A stretch of 24,287 nucleotides of DNA from a virus. The stretch lies in IMG/VR virus record IMGVR_UViG_3300006990_000154, positions 1-24,287 of that record. One strand, written 5' to 3'. The first letter of the stretch is position 1. Each line of letters begins with the position of its first letter. A program made the translations under genes and the position numbers. The notes beneath the pieces were generated by a model that had not been told where the DNA came from, ran no database searches, and saw nothing but the letters and a program-made list of their open reading frames with translations. Below are positions 1 to 6,084 of this stretch, in pieces.

Positions 1-1
1 T

Positions 2-85
2 ATAGCAGGGGCTATTGCAAAACCATTAATTGGTAAAGCAATTGGAGGTCTTGCCGCTGGTCTTATAAACAGAAAAAAGCAGTAA
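2..85 (+). CDS. C-terminal end of a truncated small hydrophobic protein
   Basis: Only the last 27 codons are inside the window, read in the frame that ends in TAA at 83-85. The visible tail is rich in Gly, Ala and Ile (IAGAIAKPLIGKAIGGLAAG) and ends in a basic cluster, NRKKQ. Such Gly-rich hydrophobic or amphipathic helices with a positive end are common in membrane-active or internal virion proteins, but the fragment is too short to assign. The stop overlaps the next start as TAATG, so the two genes are probably translationally coupled. The frame is supported by this junction and by the lack of stops. Confidence 0.55.
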   Translation: MAGAIAKPLIGKAIGGLAAGLINRKKQ

Positions 86-462
86 TGGCATTTAAGCTAA
101 AGTCTAAAGGGGAAATATTTGGCATCAACGAAGAACTATCTGAGTTTGGTAGACCGGTGTTTGAAAAATCTTTAGACAATGGAGTTATAGCTGAAGCGAA
201 TAGAGACGGCACTACTTTTATAAACAAAAATGTTTCTGCTCAACAAAAGAAAGAAGCGGTAGATCACGAAAACGTACACCACGATCAAATGCTCCAGAAT
301 AGATTGCAATATAGTAATGAAGAGGTGATTTGGAAAAAAGATACTAGATCCCCTGCTAGAAAATATGAAAGAGTTGGGGGAGCGCTTTTTAGCGCAGGCC
401 AAAAGCTACAAGAAGGACACGCTTCATTCGAATGGGAAGACGAAGCATATAAAAACGATTAA
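85..462 (+). CDS. Small HExxH-motif protein, putative zinc metallopeptidase-like
   Basis: This is a 125-residue soluble protein with no signal peptide or membrane segment. Residues 61-65 read HENVH, a perfect HExxH zinc-binding signature in the context DHENVHHDQM; the Gln three residues after the second His also occurs in HExxHxxQ peptidase-like families such as DUF4157. Near the C-terminus EWEDEAY (116-122) supplies Glu residues that could be the third metal ligand, as in gluzincins. I recall small marine-phage proteins with the same HE-x-V-H then WE-x-EAY layout, but their function is not known to me. Possible roles are virion protein processing, lysis or host peptide attack; a structural zinc site or a relic is equally possible. 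The start at 85 overlaps the previous stop. Family recognition is moderate, the motif itself certain. Confidence 0.75.
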   Translation: MAFKLKSKGEIFGINEELSEFGRPVFEKSLDNGVIAEANRDGTTFINKNVSAQQKKEAVDHENVHHDQMLQNRLQYSNEEVIWKKDTRSPARKYERVGGALFSAGQKLQEGHASFEWEDEAYKND

Positions 463-463
463 A

Positions 464-769
464 ATGAAAGCAACACCTATAACGCAAAAATGCAAAAGTT
501 CACCGATGAAGATGAACATGGCTTTAATTGAAGGCAACGCTCAAACCCTAGATAAATTTGAAGATTCTATAGGGGGTATGGTTAGCGGAGCGCTTAACGA
601 AGATAAAAAGACACAGCAAGTAGCCCCAGAAAAAGCGGCAACACCAGAGCCACCAAAAGTAGACTACACTAAAAAATTTAAAGAAATGGGGGAGGATCTA
701 TCTAAAAAAGATTTTAATATAGAGGTACCCGACATGTCAACAGCAATAAAAAACCTAAAAGGATTTTAA
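464..769 (+). CDS. Small Lys-rich phage protein with an N-terminal SPMK motif, function unknown
   Basis: 101 residues. The start chosen is ATG 464, directly after the preceding stop (460-462). An in-frame ATG at 365 would give a 134-residue protein but would overlap the HExxH gene by 98 bases and add residues that look like out-of-frame translation. The N-terminus carries KSSPMKMNMALIEGN. The middle is an Ala/Pro/Glu-rich linker (EKAATPEPPK) and the C-terminal half is charged and probably helical. There is no membrane segment. The SPMK element recurs in the next two genes, and MALIEGN here resembles the ALIGN piece in the next protein. This suggests that the group shares a docking or processing signal, which is inference. 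I do not recognise a functional family. Confidence 0.7.
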   Translation: MKATPITQKCKSSPMKMNMALIEGNAQTLDKFEDSIGGMVSGALNEDKKTQQVAPEKAATPEPPKVDYTKKFKEMGEDLSKKDFNIEVPDMSTAIKNLKGF

Positions 770-780
770 AAACTAACAAA

Positions 781-1746
781 ATGAATAAACCAATCACATC
801 GAGAGTGCAGCACGCTACTGATAAAGGCATGGTTCGCCAACCGCTTTTAAACATGGGCTCCCCTGTAAAACAAAAAGTACAGCTTGAAAACAAAGCTAAA
901 GAAACTATAGAGCAAACGGATTCTTACCAAGGCGGTAAACTAGGCGTTCAAACATCAAGAACTATAGCTAAGCCGGATAAACTTGTAAAGGGTAAAGAAA
1001 AAACAAGAGTTAAAACAGGCGCAGATGTGGGAGTTTCTCAAGCCGAGGTGGATGCTTACAACATGAAAAAATATGGTACAAAAACTCCAACCAAAGACGG
1101 GCTCACTAATAATACCGTAGGAACTGGAAAGTTCGAAGATGATACTTATACTCCAGGCACTACAACTAAAACTACAGATTTTAATTCATATAAAGTAGGT
1201 GTTAAAGGCGATGCTAAACGACCATGGCAAAGACGCTGGGACAAAAGAGCTATTAAGATTGGCGGAAGAGAAACTAGACGGGCTGGAGATAAAATTGATA
1301 AGACAAAAAGAAAGATCAGCGAATACGCTAAATATGACACGGACAAAGACGGTAAATTTAGCGCAGCGGAAAAGAAAGCTATGGGTAAAGGCGGATTTTT
1401 AGGTTTAGGTAAATCACAAAAGAAGTTTGAAAAACTCGGGCGAAGGCTTGCTGAAAACCAAGCGGAATATGAAGGGTTTAAAGGTAGCAGAGATGCCGCT
1501 ATTGCTCAGGCTAAACAATCAGTTGGCAAAGGAGGCAAAATTGATTTAGGAGAAAGAGATGCGCGTTTAAGCGATGCGGGTGGATTTGATAAACAAAGAG
1601 AAGCTTTATCAAACTCTTCAAGCTCTAAAATGAAAAGTAGCCCTTATAAAATGATGCCTAAAAGCCCAGCTATGAAAGCTTTAATTGGTAATCAGAAAAA
1701 TTTACCAGATGCTTTAAAACAAAAAATCTTAAATTCAAAAGGATAA
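781..1746 (+). CDS. Basic phage protein with an EF-hand-like loop and SPxK motifs, function unknown
   Basis: 321 residues, strongly basic (many Lys/Gly/Arg) and mostly low-complexity or helical, without a membrane segment. Residues 186-197 read DTDKDGKFSAAE, matching the canonical EF-hand calcium loop: acidic at positions 1, 3 and 5, Gly at 6, hydrophobic at 8 and Glu at 12. SPxK-type elements lie near both ends: MGSPVK (about 25-30), SSPYKMM (286-292) and KSPAMKALIGN (294-304). The central region (about 145-240) is rich in Arg/Lys helices. The gene starts 11 bases after the previous stop with an A-rich leader and no Shine-Dalgarno. A virion-associated or DNA-binding role would fit the charge, but nothing proves it. 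A lone EF-hand loop could also be a dockerin-like or purely fortuitous match. Confidence 0.8.
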   Translation: MNKPITSRVQHATDKGMVRQPLLNMGSPVKQKVQLENKAKETIEQTDSYQGGKLGVQTSRTIAKPDKLVKGKEKTRVKTGADVGVSQAEVDAYNMKKYGTKTPTKDGLTNNTVGTGKFEDDTYTPGTTTKTTDFNSYKVGVKGDAKRPWQRRWDKRAIKIGGRETRRAGDKIDKTKRKISEYAKYDTDKDGKFSAAEKKAMGKGGFLGLGKSQKKFEKLGRRLAENQAEYEGFKGSRDAAIAQAKQSVGKGGKIDLGERDARLSDAGGFDKQREALSNSSSSKMKSSPYKMMPKSPAMKALIGNQKNLPDALKQKILNSKG

Positions 1747-1750
1747 TATT

Positions 1751-2047
1751 ATGGCTTATATTCAAAACTCCCCGTTTAAAAAAAGCGGGGCTTGGGCCAG
1801 AAAAGAAGGCCAATCAGAAACTGGAGGGCTCAACCAAAAAGGCGTTGATGCTTATAGAAGAGAAAACCCGGGATCTAAATTAAAAACAGCGGTAACAACT
1901 AAACCTTCTAAATTAAAACCAGGTAGCAAAGCCGCTAAGCGTAGAAAATCATTTTGTGCTAGAATGAGTGGTGTAAAAGGTCCAATGAAAAAACCAAACG
2001 GTAAACCAACAAGAAAGGCTTTAGCGTTAAGAAAATGGAATTGCTAA
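1751..2047 (+). CDS. Small basic protein with FCARM motif (DUF6321-like)
   Basis: 98 residues, very basic. The N-terminus is MAYIQNSPFKK, another SPxK element. The C-terminal third has the signature KSFCARMSGVKGPMKKPNGK and then ends in RKWNC, so two Cys are present, one in FCAR and one at the extreme C-terminus. I recognise the SFCARM-x-G signature from many marine phage genomes, where I believe it is annotated as DUF6321; the number is from memory. Function is unknown; a small basic protein with paired Cys could bind DNA or metal, but this is inference. It begins 4 bases after the previous gene with a weak AAAGGA upstream, and its TAA overlaps the next ATG (TAATG). Confidence 0.8.
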   Translation: MAYIQNSPFKKSGAWARKEGQSETGGLNQKGVDAYRRENPGSKLKTAVTTKPSKLKPGSKAAKRRKSFCARMSGVKGPMKKPNGKPTRKALALRKWNC

Positions 2048-2187
2048 TGGAACTGAAAGGATTAGGGGATACTATAGAAAAATTTACAAAAGCAACCGGA
2101 ATAAAAAAGCTGGCTGATAAAATCCCCGGCGGGTGCGGTTGCAATAAAAGAAAAGAGAAGTTAAATAAAATGTTTCCATACAAATGA
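2047..2187 (+). CDS. 46-residue CGC-motif small protein
   Basis: A short gene with overlaps at both ends: its ATG shares the A of the previous TAA (TAATG at 2045-2049), and its TGA overlaps the next ATG (ATGA at 2184-2187). The product starts MELKGLGDTIEKFTKATGIKK and continues to GGCGCNKRKEKLNKMFPYK. The features are an N-terminal amphipathic helix, a CGC pair at residues 30-32, a basic stretch and an LNKMFPY ending. I recall similar tiny proteins with a CGC-x-x-R...LNxxFPY ending in Bacteroidota and marine phages, usually near lysis or terminase genes, with no assigned function. The two Cys could coordinate metal or be lipid- or redox-active. The tight overlaps are the best evidence that it is real. 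Confidence 0.75.
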   Translation: MELKGLGDTIEKFTKATGIKKLADKIPGGCGCNKRKEKLNKMFPYK

Positions 2188-2585
2188 AAAAAATTTGGGA
2201 ATGGCTTACGGGATCAGTAATAAAGGAAGTAGGGCAGGTTTTAGATAATCTTACTACAACAAAAGAGGAAAAACTAGAAGCCCAAAGGCTAATTACAGAA
2301 ATCCTTGAAAAAGCCGACAAGGAAGCACAAGAGCAAGTTACTAGAAGATGGGAATCGGATATGAACTCAGACTCCTTCCTTTCAAAGAACATAAGGCCAA
2401 TGGTGCTTATATATTTAACGGTTATATTTACCGCATTGTGTTTTTTTGATGGTAACATTGGGGAGTTTGCAATAACTGAAGAATATATACCAATTTTTCA
2501 ATCTTTATTAATAACAGTATACGGGGCGTATTTTGTTGGGCGTACCTGGGAAAAAGCAAAAAAATCCAGCAATAACAAAAATTAA
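2184..2585 (+). CDS. Holin of the 3TM superfamily
   Basis: 133 residues. The N-terminal half is a charged helical, coiled-coil-like region (about 20-60). It is followed by SKNIRPMVLIYLTVIFTALC, giving a hydrophobic segment at about 71-89, and a second one at about 101-118 (YIPIFQSLLITVYGAYFVG), then a basic Lys-rich tail. The NIRP-x-VLIYLTV and SLLITVYGAYFVGR arrangement is the pattern I know from the phage/GTA 'holin of 3TMs' family (PF11351). Such holins assemble in the inner membrane and make the lesion that lets the endolysin act. No endolysin is visible in this window. Only two clear membrane spans are seen; the N-terminal region may supply a third amphipathic one. The start overlaps the preceding stop by ATGA. 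Confidence 0.78.
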   Translation: MKKIWEWLTGSVIKEVGQVLDNLTTTKEEKLEAQRLITEILEKADKEAQEQVTRRWESDMNSDSFLSKNIRPMVLIYLTVIFTALCFFDGNIGEFAITEEYIPIFQSLLITVYGAYFVGRTWEKAKKSSNNKN

Positions 2586-2595
2586 ATTAAATAAA

Positions 2596-2856
2596 ATGAG
2601 TAAAGTAAAGGATTTAGTATCAAAAGTAGAAAACGGAGAACTCTCTGATTTGCAAGAACTTGTAAAAGCAATTAATCAGTATCAATTACAAATAGGTGGC
2701 CTAGAGGCACAAAAGCATGATTTATTGCATCAGTTAGTAGGTATTAAGAAAAGCTTAAATGAACTTCAACAAAAGCTTGAAGATAAATACGGAAACGTTT
2801 CTATAGATATTCAAAGCGGAGAAATCAAAGAAAATGAATCTCCTAAGGAAGATTAG
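2596..2856 (+). CDS. Small coiled-coil protein, function unknown
   Basis: 86 residues from ATG 2596. A farther upstream in-frame ATG at 2533 would overlap the holin gene by 53 bases and is not preferred. The centre (about 25-62) is a heptad-like helix rich in Gln, Leu and Glu (LEAQKHDLLHQLVGIKKSLN), followed by KYGNVSIDIQSGEIK, which looks like a short beta hairpin, and an acidic end. This helix plus KYGN-[VI]-x-I-[DN] hairpin layout is common in small proteins of marine phages and has no assigned function that I know of. It follows the holin gene with an A-rich leader. A lysis accessory (spanin-like) role is unlikely, because there is no signal peptide, lipobox or membrane span. Confidence 0.72.
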   Translation: MSKVKDLVSKVENGELSDLQELVKAINQYQLQIGGLEAQKHDLLHQLVGIKKSLNELQQKLEDKYGNVSIDIQSGEIKENESPKED

Positions 2857-3052
2857 TATAGGAAAAGACTATAAAAATGACGCCATGCACTACTCTGTTG
2901 GACAGGAAGTGTATGGTGGTCATACTATAGTTAACATTATAGAGGAAGAACAAAAGTACTCTATCTATATACAAAAGGGAAATGACGTTATACCTTGGAA
3001 AGATTTTAATAAAAATATGGCAATAGCCATAGAATATAATATAGATTATTAA
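2834..3052 (+). CDS. Conserved small phage protein (IGxDYKxAMHYxVGQ type)
   Basis: 72 residues, overlapping the previous gene by 23 bases. The N-terminus reads MNLLRKISIGKDYKNDAMHY and then VGQEVYGGH. This SIGxDYKxAMHYxVGQ block is one I recall in many uncultured marine phages, and it favours the 2834 start over the internal ATG at 2887. The rest is short beta strands (HTIVNII, YSIYIQKG, VIPWKDF) ending in IAIEYNIDY, suggesting a small beta-barrel. There is no membrane segment. Function is unknown. Its TAA overlaps the ATG of the GroES-like gene (TAATG at 3050-3054), so the two are probably co-translated and may act together. Confidence 0.72.
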   Translation: MNLLRKISIGKDYKNDAMHYSVGQEVYGGHTIVNIIEEEQKYSIYIQKGNDVIPWKDFNKNMAIAIEYNIDY

Positions 3053-3642
3053 TGCACGGTGTTTTTGATTTTGTTATAAAGCCAGTTAACGAAAGATATA
3101 ACAACTCTAAAACAATTGACAACACAGAACTAATATTAAATACCGATTTACAGGATCATAATTTTGTTTCAAGAATAGGTATTGTAATGGGCTTGCCTAT
3201 AAATAACCAAACAGGTATATGTTTAGGCGATGAAGTTATTGTGCATCATAACGTTTTTAGAAGATACAGAGATATTAGAGGTGTTGAAAAAAATAGCAGA
3301 AGCTATTATAAGGACGACTTATATTTTGTGAATGAGATGCAGATATACGCTTATAAGCATATAATTAAGTGGATACCATTATCGGGATATAATTTTGTTG
3401 CTCCTATAAAAGAAGACAAAATGTTTTCTATTGATTTTGAAAAACCTTTAAAAGGCATATTAAAATATAAAGATCCAGCTTTAAAAAGTGTAGAGCCTGG
3501 TGATGTAGTCGGTTTCCGACCTGGTATGGAATATGAGTTTATTATTAATAAACAAAAATTGTATCGCATACCAACCAATCAAATTACAATTAAATATGAA
3601 TATCAAGGAAACGAAGAAGAATATAATCCAAGCTGGACATAA
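3052..3642 (+). CDS. Two-barrel GroES-like protein, putative phage co-chaperonin
   Basis: 196 residues. The second half (about 112-184) follows the GroES outline: FVAPIK, then KGILKYKDPALKSVEPGDVV, PGMEYEFIINKQKLYRI and ending ITIKYE. This parallels 'G-x-V ... VKxGDxVLF...G.EV..DG.EYLI.R..DIL' in GroES. The first half looks like a second copy: FDFVIKPVNER near the start, SRIGIVMGLP at about 40-49 and LGDEVIVHHN at about 58-67. It ends EYQGNEEEYNPSWT, a tail I recall in related marine phage proteins. If it is a co-chaperonin, it would cap host GroEL to fold a phage protein, as T4 gp31 does for its capsid protein. I cannot identify the mobile-loop hydrophobic triad with certainty. It could instead be a structural protein with a GroES-like barrel. 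The TerS candidate overlaps its end by 47 bases. Confidence 0.6.
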   Translation: MHGVFDFVIKPVNERYNNSKTIDNTELILNTDLQDHNFVSRIGIVMGLPINNQTGICLGDEVIVHHNVFRRYRDIRGVEKNSRSYYKDDLYFVNEMQIYAYKHIIKWIPLSGYNFVAPIKEDKMFSIDFEKPLKGILKYKDPALKSVEPGDVVGFRPGMEYEFIINKQKLYRIPTNQITIKYEYQGNEEEYNPSWT

Positions 3643-3871
3643 AGCGGTTGAGGAGTTAATCAAAGTAGCTAAAGAAGCTATTGTTGATTCAGATGATGAC
3701 ATCTCAGCCGATAGATTAAAAAACGCTGCTGCTACAAAAAAGTTAGCTATATTCGACGCTTTTGAAATACTTAATAGAATACAAGAAGAAGAAAATCTTT
3801 TGCTAGAAAAACCAAAAGAAGAGCCTTCTAAAAAAACTTTTAGCGGATTTGCTGAAAAAAGATCTAGATAA
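3596..3871 (+). CDS. Candidate small terminase subunit (TerS)
   Basis: 91 residues starting at ATG 3596 (MNIKETKKNIIQAGHKAVEE), inside the end of the GroES-like gene. An upstream in-frame ATG at 3533 would lengthen the overlap without adding a sensible N-terminus. The protein is all-helical: helix (about 5-32), the ISADRLKNAAATKKLAIFDA segment (about 37-57), a charged helix and a basic end, SGFAEKRSR. The assignment rests on its size, helical nature and position: the TAA overlaps the terL ATG (TAATG at 3869-3873), which is where TerS usually lies. I see no clear helix-turn-helix, which many TerS proteins have. I recall marine phage relatives with the same ADxLKNAAATKK core, usually called hypothetical. 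If it is TerS, it would recognise the packaging site and regulate TerL. Confidence 0.5.
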   Translation: MNIKETKKNIIQAGHKAVEELIKVAKEAIVDSDDDISADRLKNAAATKKLAIFDAFEILNRIQEEENLLLEKPKEEPSKKTFSGFAEKRSR

Positions 3872-6081
3872 TGTACGAGCAAAGCTTATATAGCGTAATA
3901 ACGCCAATTAAGAAAAATACAATATCTAGATTAAACAAATCTAAGAAATGGAAATACGGCTACAGCAAAGAACATGATATTGTTGTAATAAGCAAGACTG
4001 GACAAATAGGTGAAATATATAATATACAGAATTTAAAAATAGCTTTACCCAAAGAGCCAGCTAAAATAGATAAGTCGCATGATAAATGGACGGTAGAAGA
4101 ATATCCTAAAGAGTTAAAACGAATACAAAGCGTTTTTGATTGGCGAGATTATCCTGATGACTTCAAAGAAAAATGGGAACCATATATAGATGAACAATTT
4201 AAACGAAGAGACGAAGGCCATTGGTTTAATAATAAGGGCATGGCTACTTACATTACTGGTACTCACTTTATGTACCTGCAGCACTCCAAAATTGACGTTG
4301 GGAAGCCAGACTTTAGGGAAGCAAACAGATTATTCTTTATATTCTGGGAGGCTTGTAAAGCAGACTCACGAGCTTATGGAATGTGCTACCTTAAGAACCG
4401 TCGTTCAGGATTTTCATTTATGTCTTCAGCAGAAACCGTTAACTTGGCAACAATTACGTCAGATGCACGGTACGGTATCTTGTCTAAGTCTGGAGCGGAT
4501 GCTAAGAAAATGTTCACAGACAAGGTTGTACCAATATCAGTCAACTACCCGTTCTTTTTCAAACCGATCCAGGACGGTATGGACAGGCCCAAGACAGAAC
4601 TTGCCTATAGAATACCAGCCAGTAGACTCACTAGAAAATCCATACAAAATAAACAGGATCAAGAGTTATTGGAAGGGCTCGACACAACGATCGACTGGAA
4701 GAACACTGGTGATAACTCCTACGATGGGGAGAAGCTTAAACTCCTCGTCCACGATGAATCGGGAAAATGGGAAAGGCCGGACAACATCCTCAACAACTGG
4801 AGGGTTACGAAAACAACGCTAAGACTAGGAGCAAGAATTATCGGTAAGTGCATGATGGGGTCAACGTCAAACGCTTTAGATAAAGGAGGCGAAAATTTTA
4901 AAAAGCTTTATAATGACTCAGACGTCACGAAAAGAAACCGCAATGGACAGACTAAGTCAGGATTATATTCTTTGTTCATTCCTATGGAATGGAATTACGA
5001 AGGATTCATTGACAATTATGGAATGCCTGTATTCGAAGACCCACCAGCAAACTGTATTGGCCCACACGGGGACGCTATCGAAGTCGGGGTCATCGAGCAT
5101 TGGAATAATGAAGCGGAAGGATTAAAAGGCGACCAGGACGCTTTAAATGAGTTTTATAGACAGTTTCCACGCACGGAAGAGCATGCGTTTAGAGATGAAA
5201 CAAAGAACAGTATATTTAACCTTGTTAAATTATACGAACAAATAGATTATAACGAAGATTTATCAAGTACTAATGTAGTAAATATTGGTAGCTTTTCGTG
5301 GGAAAATGGAATAAAAGACACTAAAGTTAAATTTACGCCAAACCCGAACGGTAGGTTTAAAATAACTTGGGTTCCTAATTATGAATTGCAAAATAAGCAA
5401 TACACAAAAAATGGTCTTAGGTTTCCCGGCAATGAACATATTGGCGCTTTTGGGTGCGATAGTTATGACATATCAGGAACAGTTGACGGCAAGGGATCTA
5501 AGGGTGCACTACATGGGTTAACTAAGTTTAGCATGGAAAATGCTCCTCCAAATTCATTTTTTTTAGAATACATTGCAAGACCACAAACTTCTGAAATGTT
5601 TTTTGAAGATGTACTTATGGCTTGTGTGTTTTATGGAATGCCCATATTAGCTGAAAATAACAAACCTAGGTTATTGTACTATTTTAAAAGAAGAGGGTAT
5701 AGAGGCTACTCAATGAACAGACCGGATAAGATATGGAATAAGTTATCGGTAGCTGAAAAAGAAATAGGTGGAATTCCAAACTCCAGCGAAGATATTAAAC
5801 AAGCTCACGCAGCTGCTATAGAAGCTTATATAGATAAATACGTAGGTTTAAAAGCAGATGGTCAATATGGGGACATGTATTTCAACAACACCTTAAACGA
5901 TTGGGCAAAATTTGATATAAATAAAAGAACAAAGTTTGACGCCGCTATAAGTTCAGGCCTTGCTATAATGGCCTGTAATAGGCATTTATATAGGCCAGTT
6001 GCCCCTGTTCAAAAACAAAAGTTAAATTTAAATATTGCTAAATATAAAAATAGCGGTACAATATCGAAAATAATAAAATAA
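3871..6081 (+). CDS. terL: Terminase large subunit (packaging ATPase-nuclease)
   Basis: 736 residues. It powers DNA translocation into the prohead and cuts the concatemer. The ATPase part shows a deviant Walker A, KNRRSGFSF (175-183), a Walker B plus catalytic Glu in LLVHDE (291-296), and a motif III-like GSTSN (330-334). The RNase H-fold nuclease part shows acidic residues in the expected order: GCDSYD with D530 and D533, then ILAE (E595), and KFDAAISSG (D690). Length is on the long side for TerL. The Walker A has Phe where the Lys normally sits (GFS for GKS); some phage terminases use an upstream Arg/Lys. The middle of the gene (about 4240-5180) is clearly richer in GC than its ends. The gene starts by overlapping the TerS candidate and is followed by the portal after 3 bases. 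Confidence 0.93.
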   Translation: MYEQSLYSVITPIKKNTISRLNKSKKWKYGYSKEHDIVVISKTGQIGEIYNIQNLKIALPKEPAKIDKSHDKWTVEEYPKELKRIQSVFDWRDYPDDFKEKWEPYIDEQFKRRDEGHWFNNKGMATYITGTHFMYLQHSKIDVGKPDFREANRLFFIFWEACKADSRAYGMCYLKNRRSGFSFMSSAETVNLATITSDARYGILSKSGADAKKMFTDKVVPISVNYPFFFKPIQDGMDRPKTELAYRIPASRLTRKSIQNKQDQELLEGLDTTIDWKNTGDNSYDGEKLKLLVHDESGKWERPDNILNNWRVTKTTLRLGARIIGKCMMGSTSNALDKGGENFKKLYNDSDVTKRNRNGQTKSGLYSLFIPMEWNYEGFIDNYGMPVFEDPPANCIGPHGDAIEVGVIEHWNNEAEGLKGDQDALNEFYRQFPRTEEHAFRDETKNSIFNLVKLYEQIDYNEDLSSTNVVNIGSFSWENGIKDTKVKFTPNPNGRFKITWVPNYELQNKQYTKNGLRFPGNEHIGAFGCDSYDISGTVDGKGSKGALHGLTKFSMENAPPNSFFLEYIARPQTSEMFFEDVLMACVFYGMPILAENNKPRLLYYFKRRGYRGYSMNRPDKIWNKLSVAEKEIGGIPNSSEDIKQAHAAAIEAYIDKYVGLKADGQYGDMYFNNTLNDWAKFDINKRTKFDAAISSGLAIMACNRHLYRPVAPVQKQKLNLNIAKYKNSGTISKIIK

Positions 6082-6084
6082 CGT

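Noticed and set aside
365-463. Longer N-terminus for the 101-residue SPMK protein (ATG at 365)
   Set aside because: It would overlap the HExxH gene by 98 bases, whereas ATG 464 follows the stop directly and the protein then begins with its recognisable motif region.
1768-1790. CCCCG...CGGGG inverted repeat around an A-run near the start of the FCARM gene
   Set aside because: It has only 5 pairs with a long A-rich loop, and it lies in codons for the SPFKKSG segment. It is not convincing as a terminator.
2084-3882. Minus-strand open frames of 124 and 133 codons (2084-2458, 3481-3882)
   Set aside because: They are mirror images of well-supported + strand genes (holin; GroES-like/TerS candidate) with Phe/Ser-rich translations. 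All supported genes run on the + strand.
4190-4822. A 210-codon open frame overlapping terL in another + frame, with a lipoprotein-like start
   Set aside because: It lies wholly inside the ATPase core of terL, in the GC-richer stretch where stops are rarer. The translation is rich in Ser, Thr, Arg and Gln, as out-of-frame reading gives, and it has no leader of its own.
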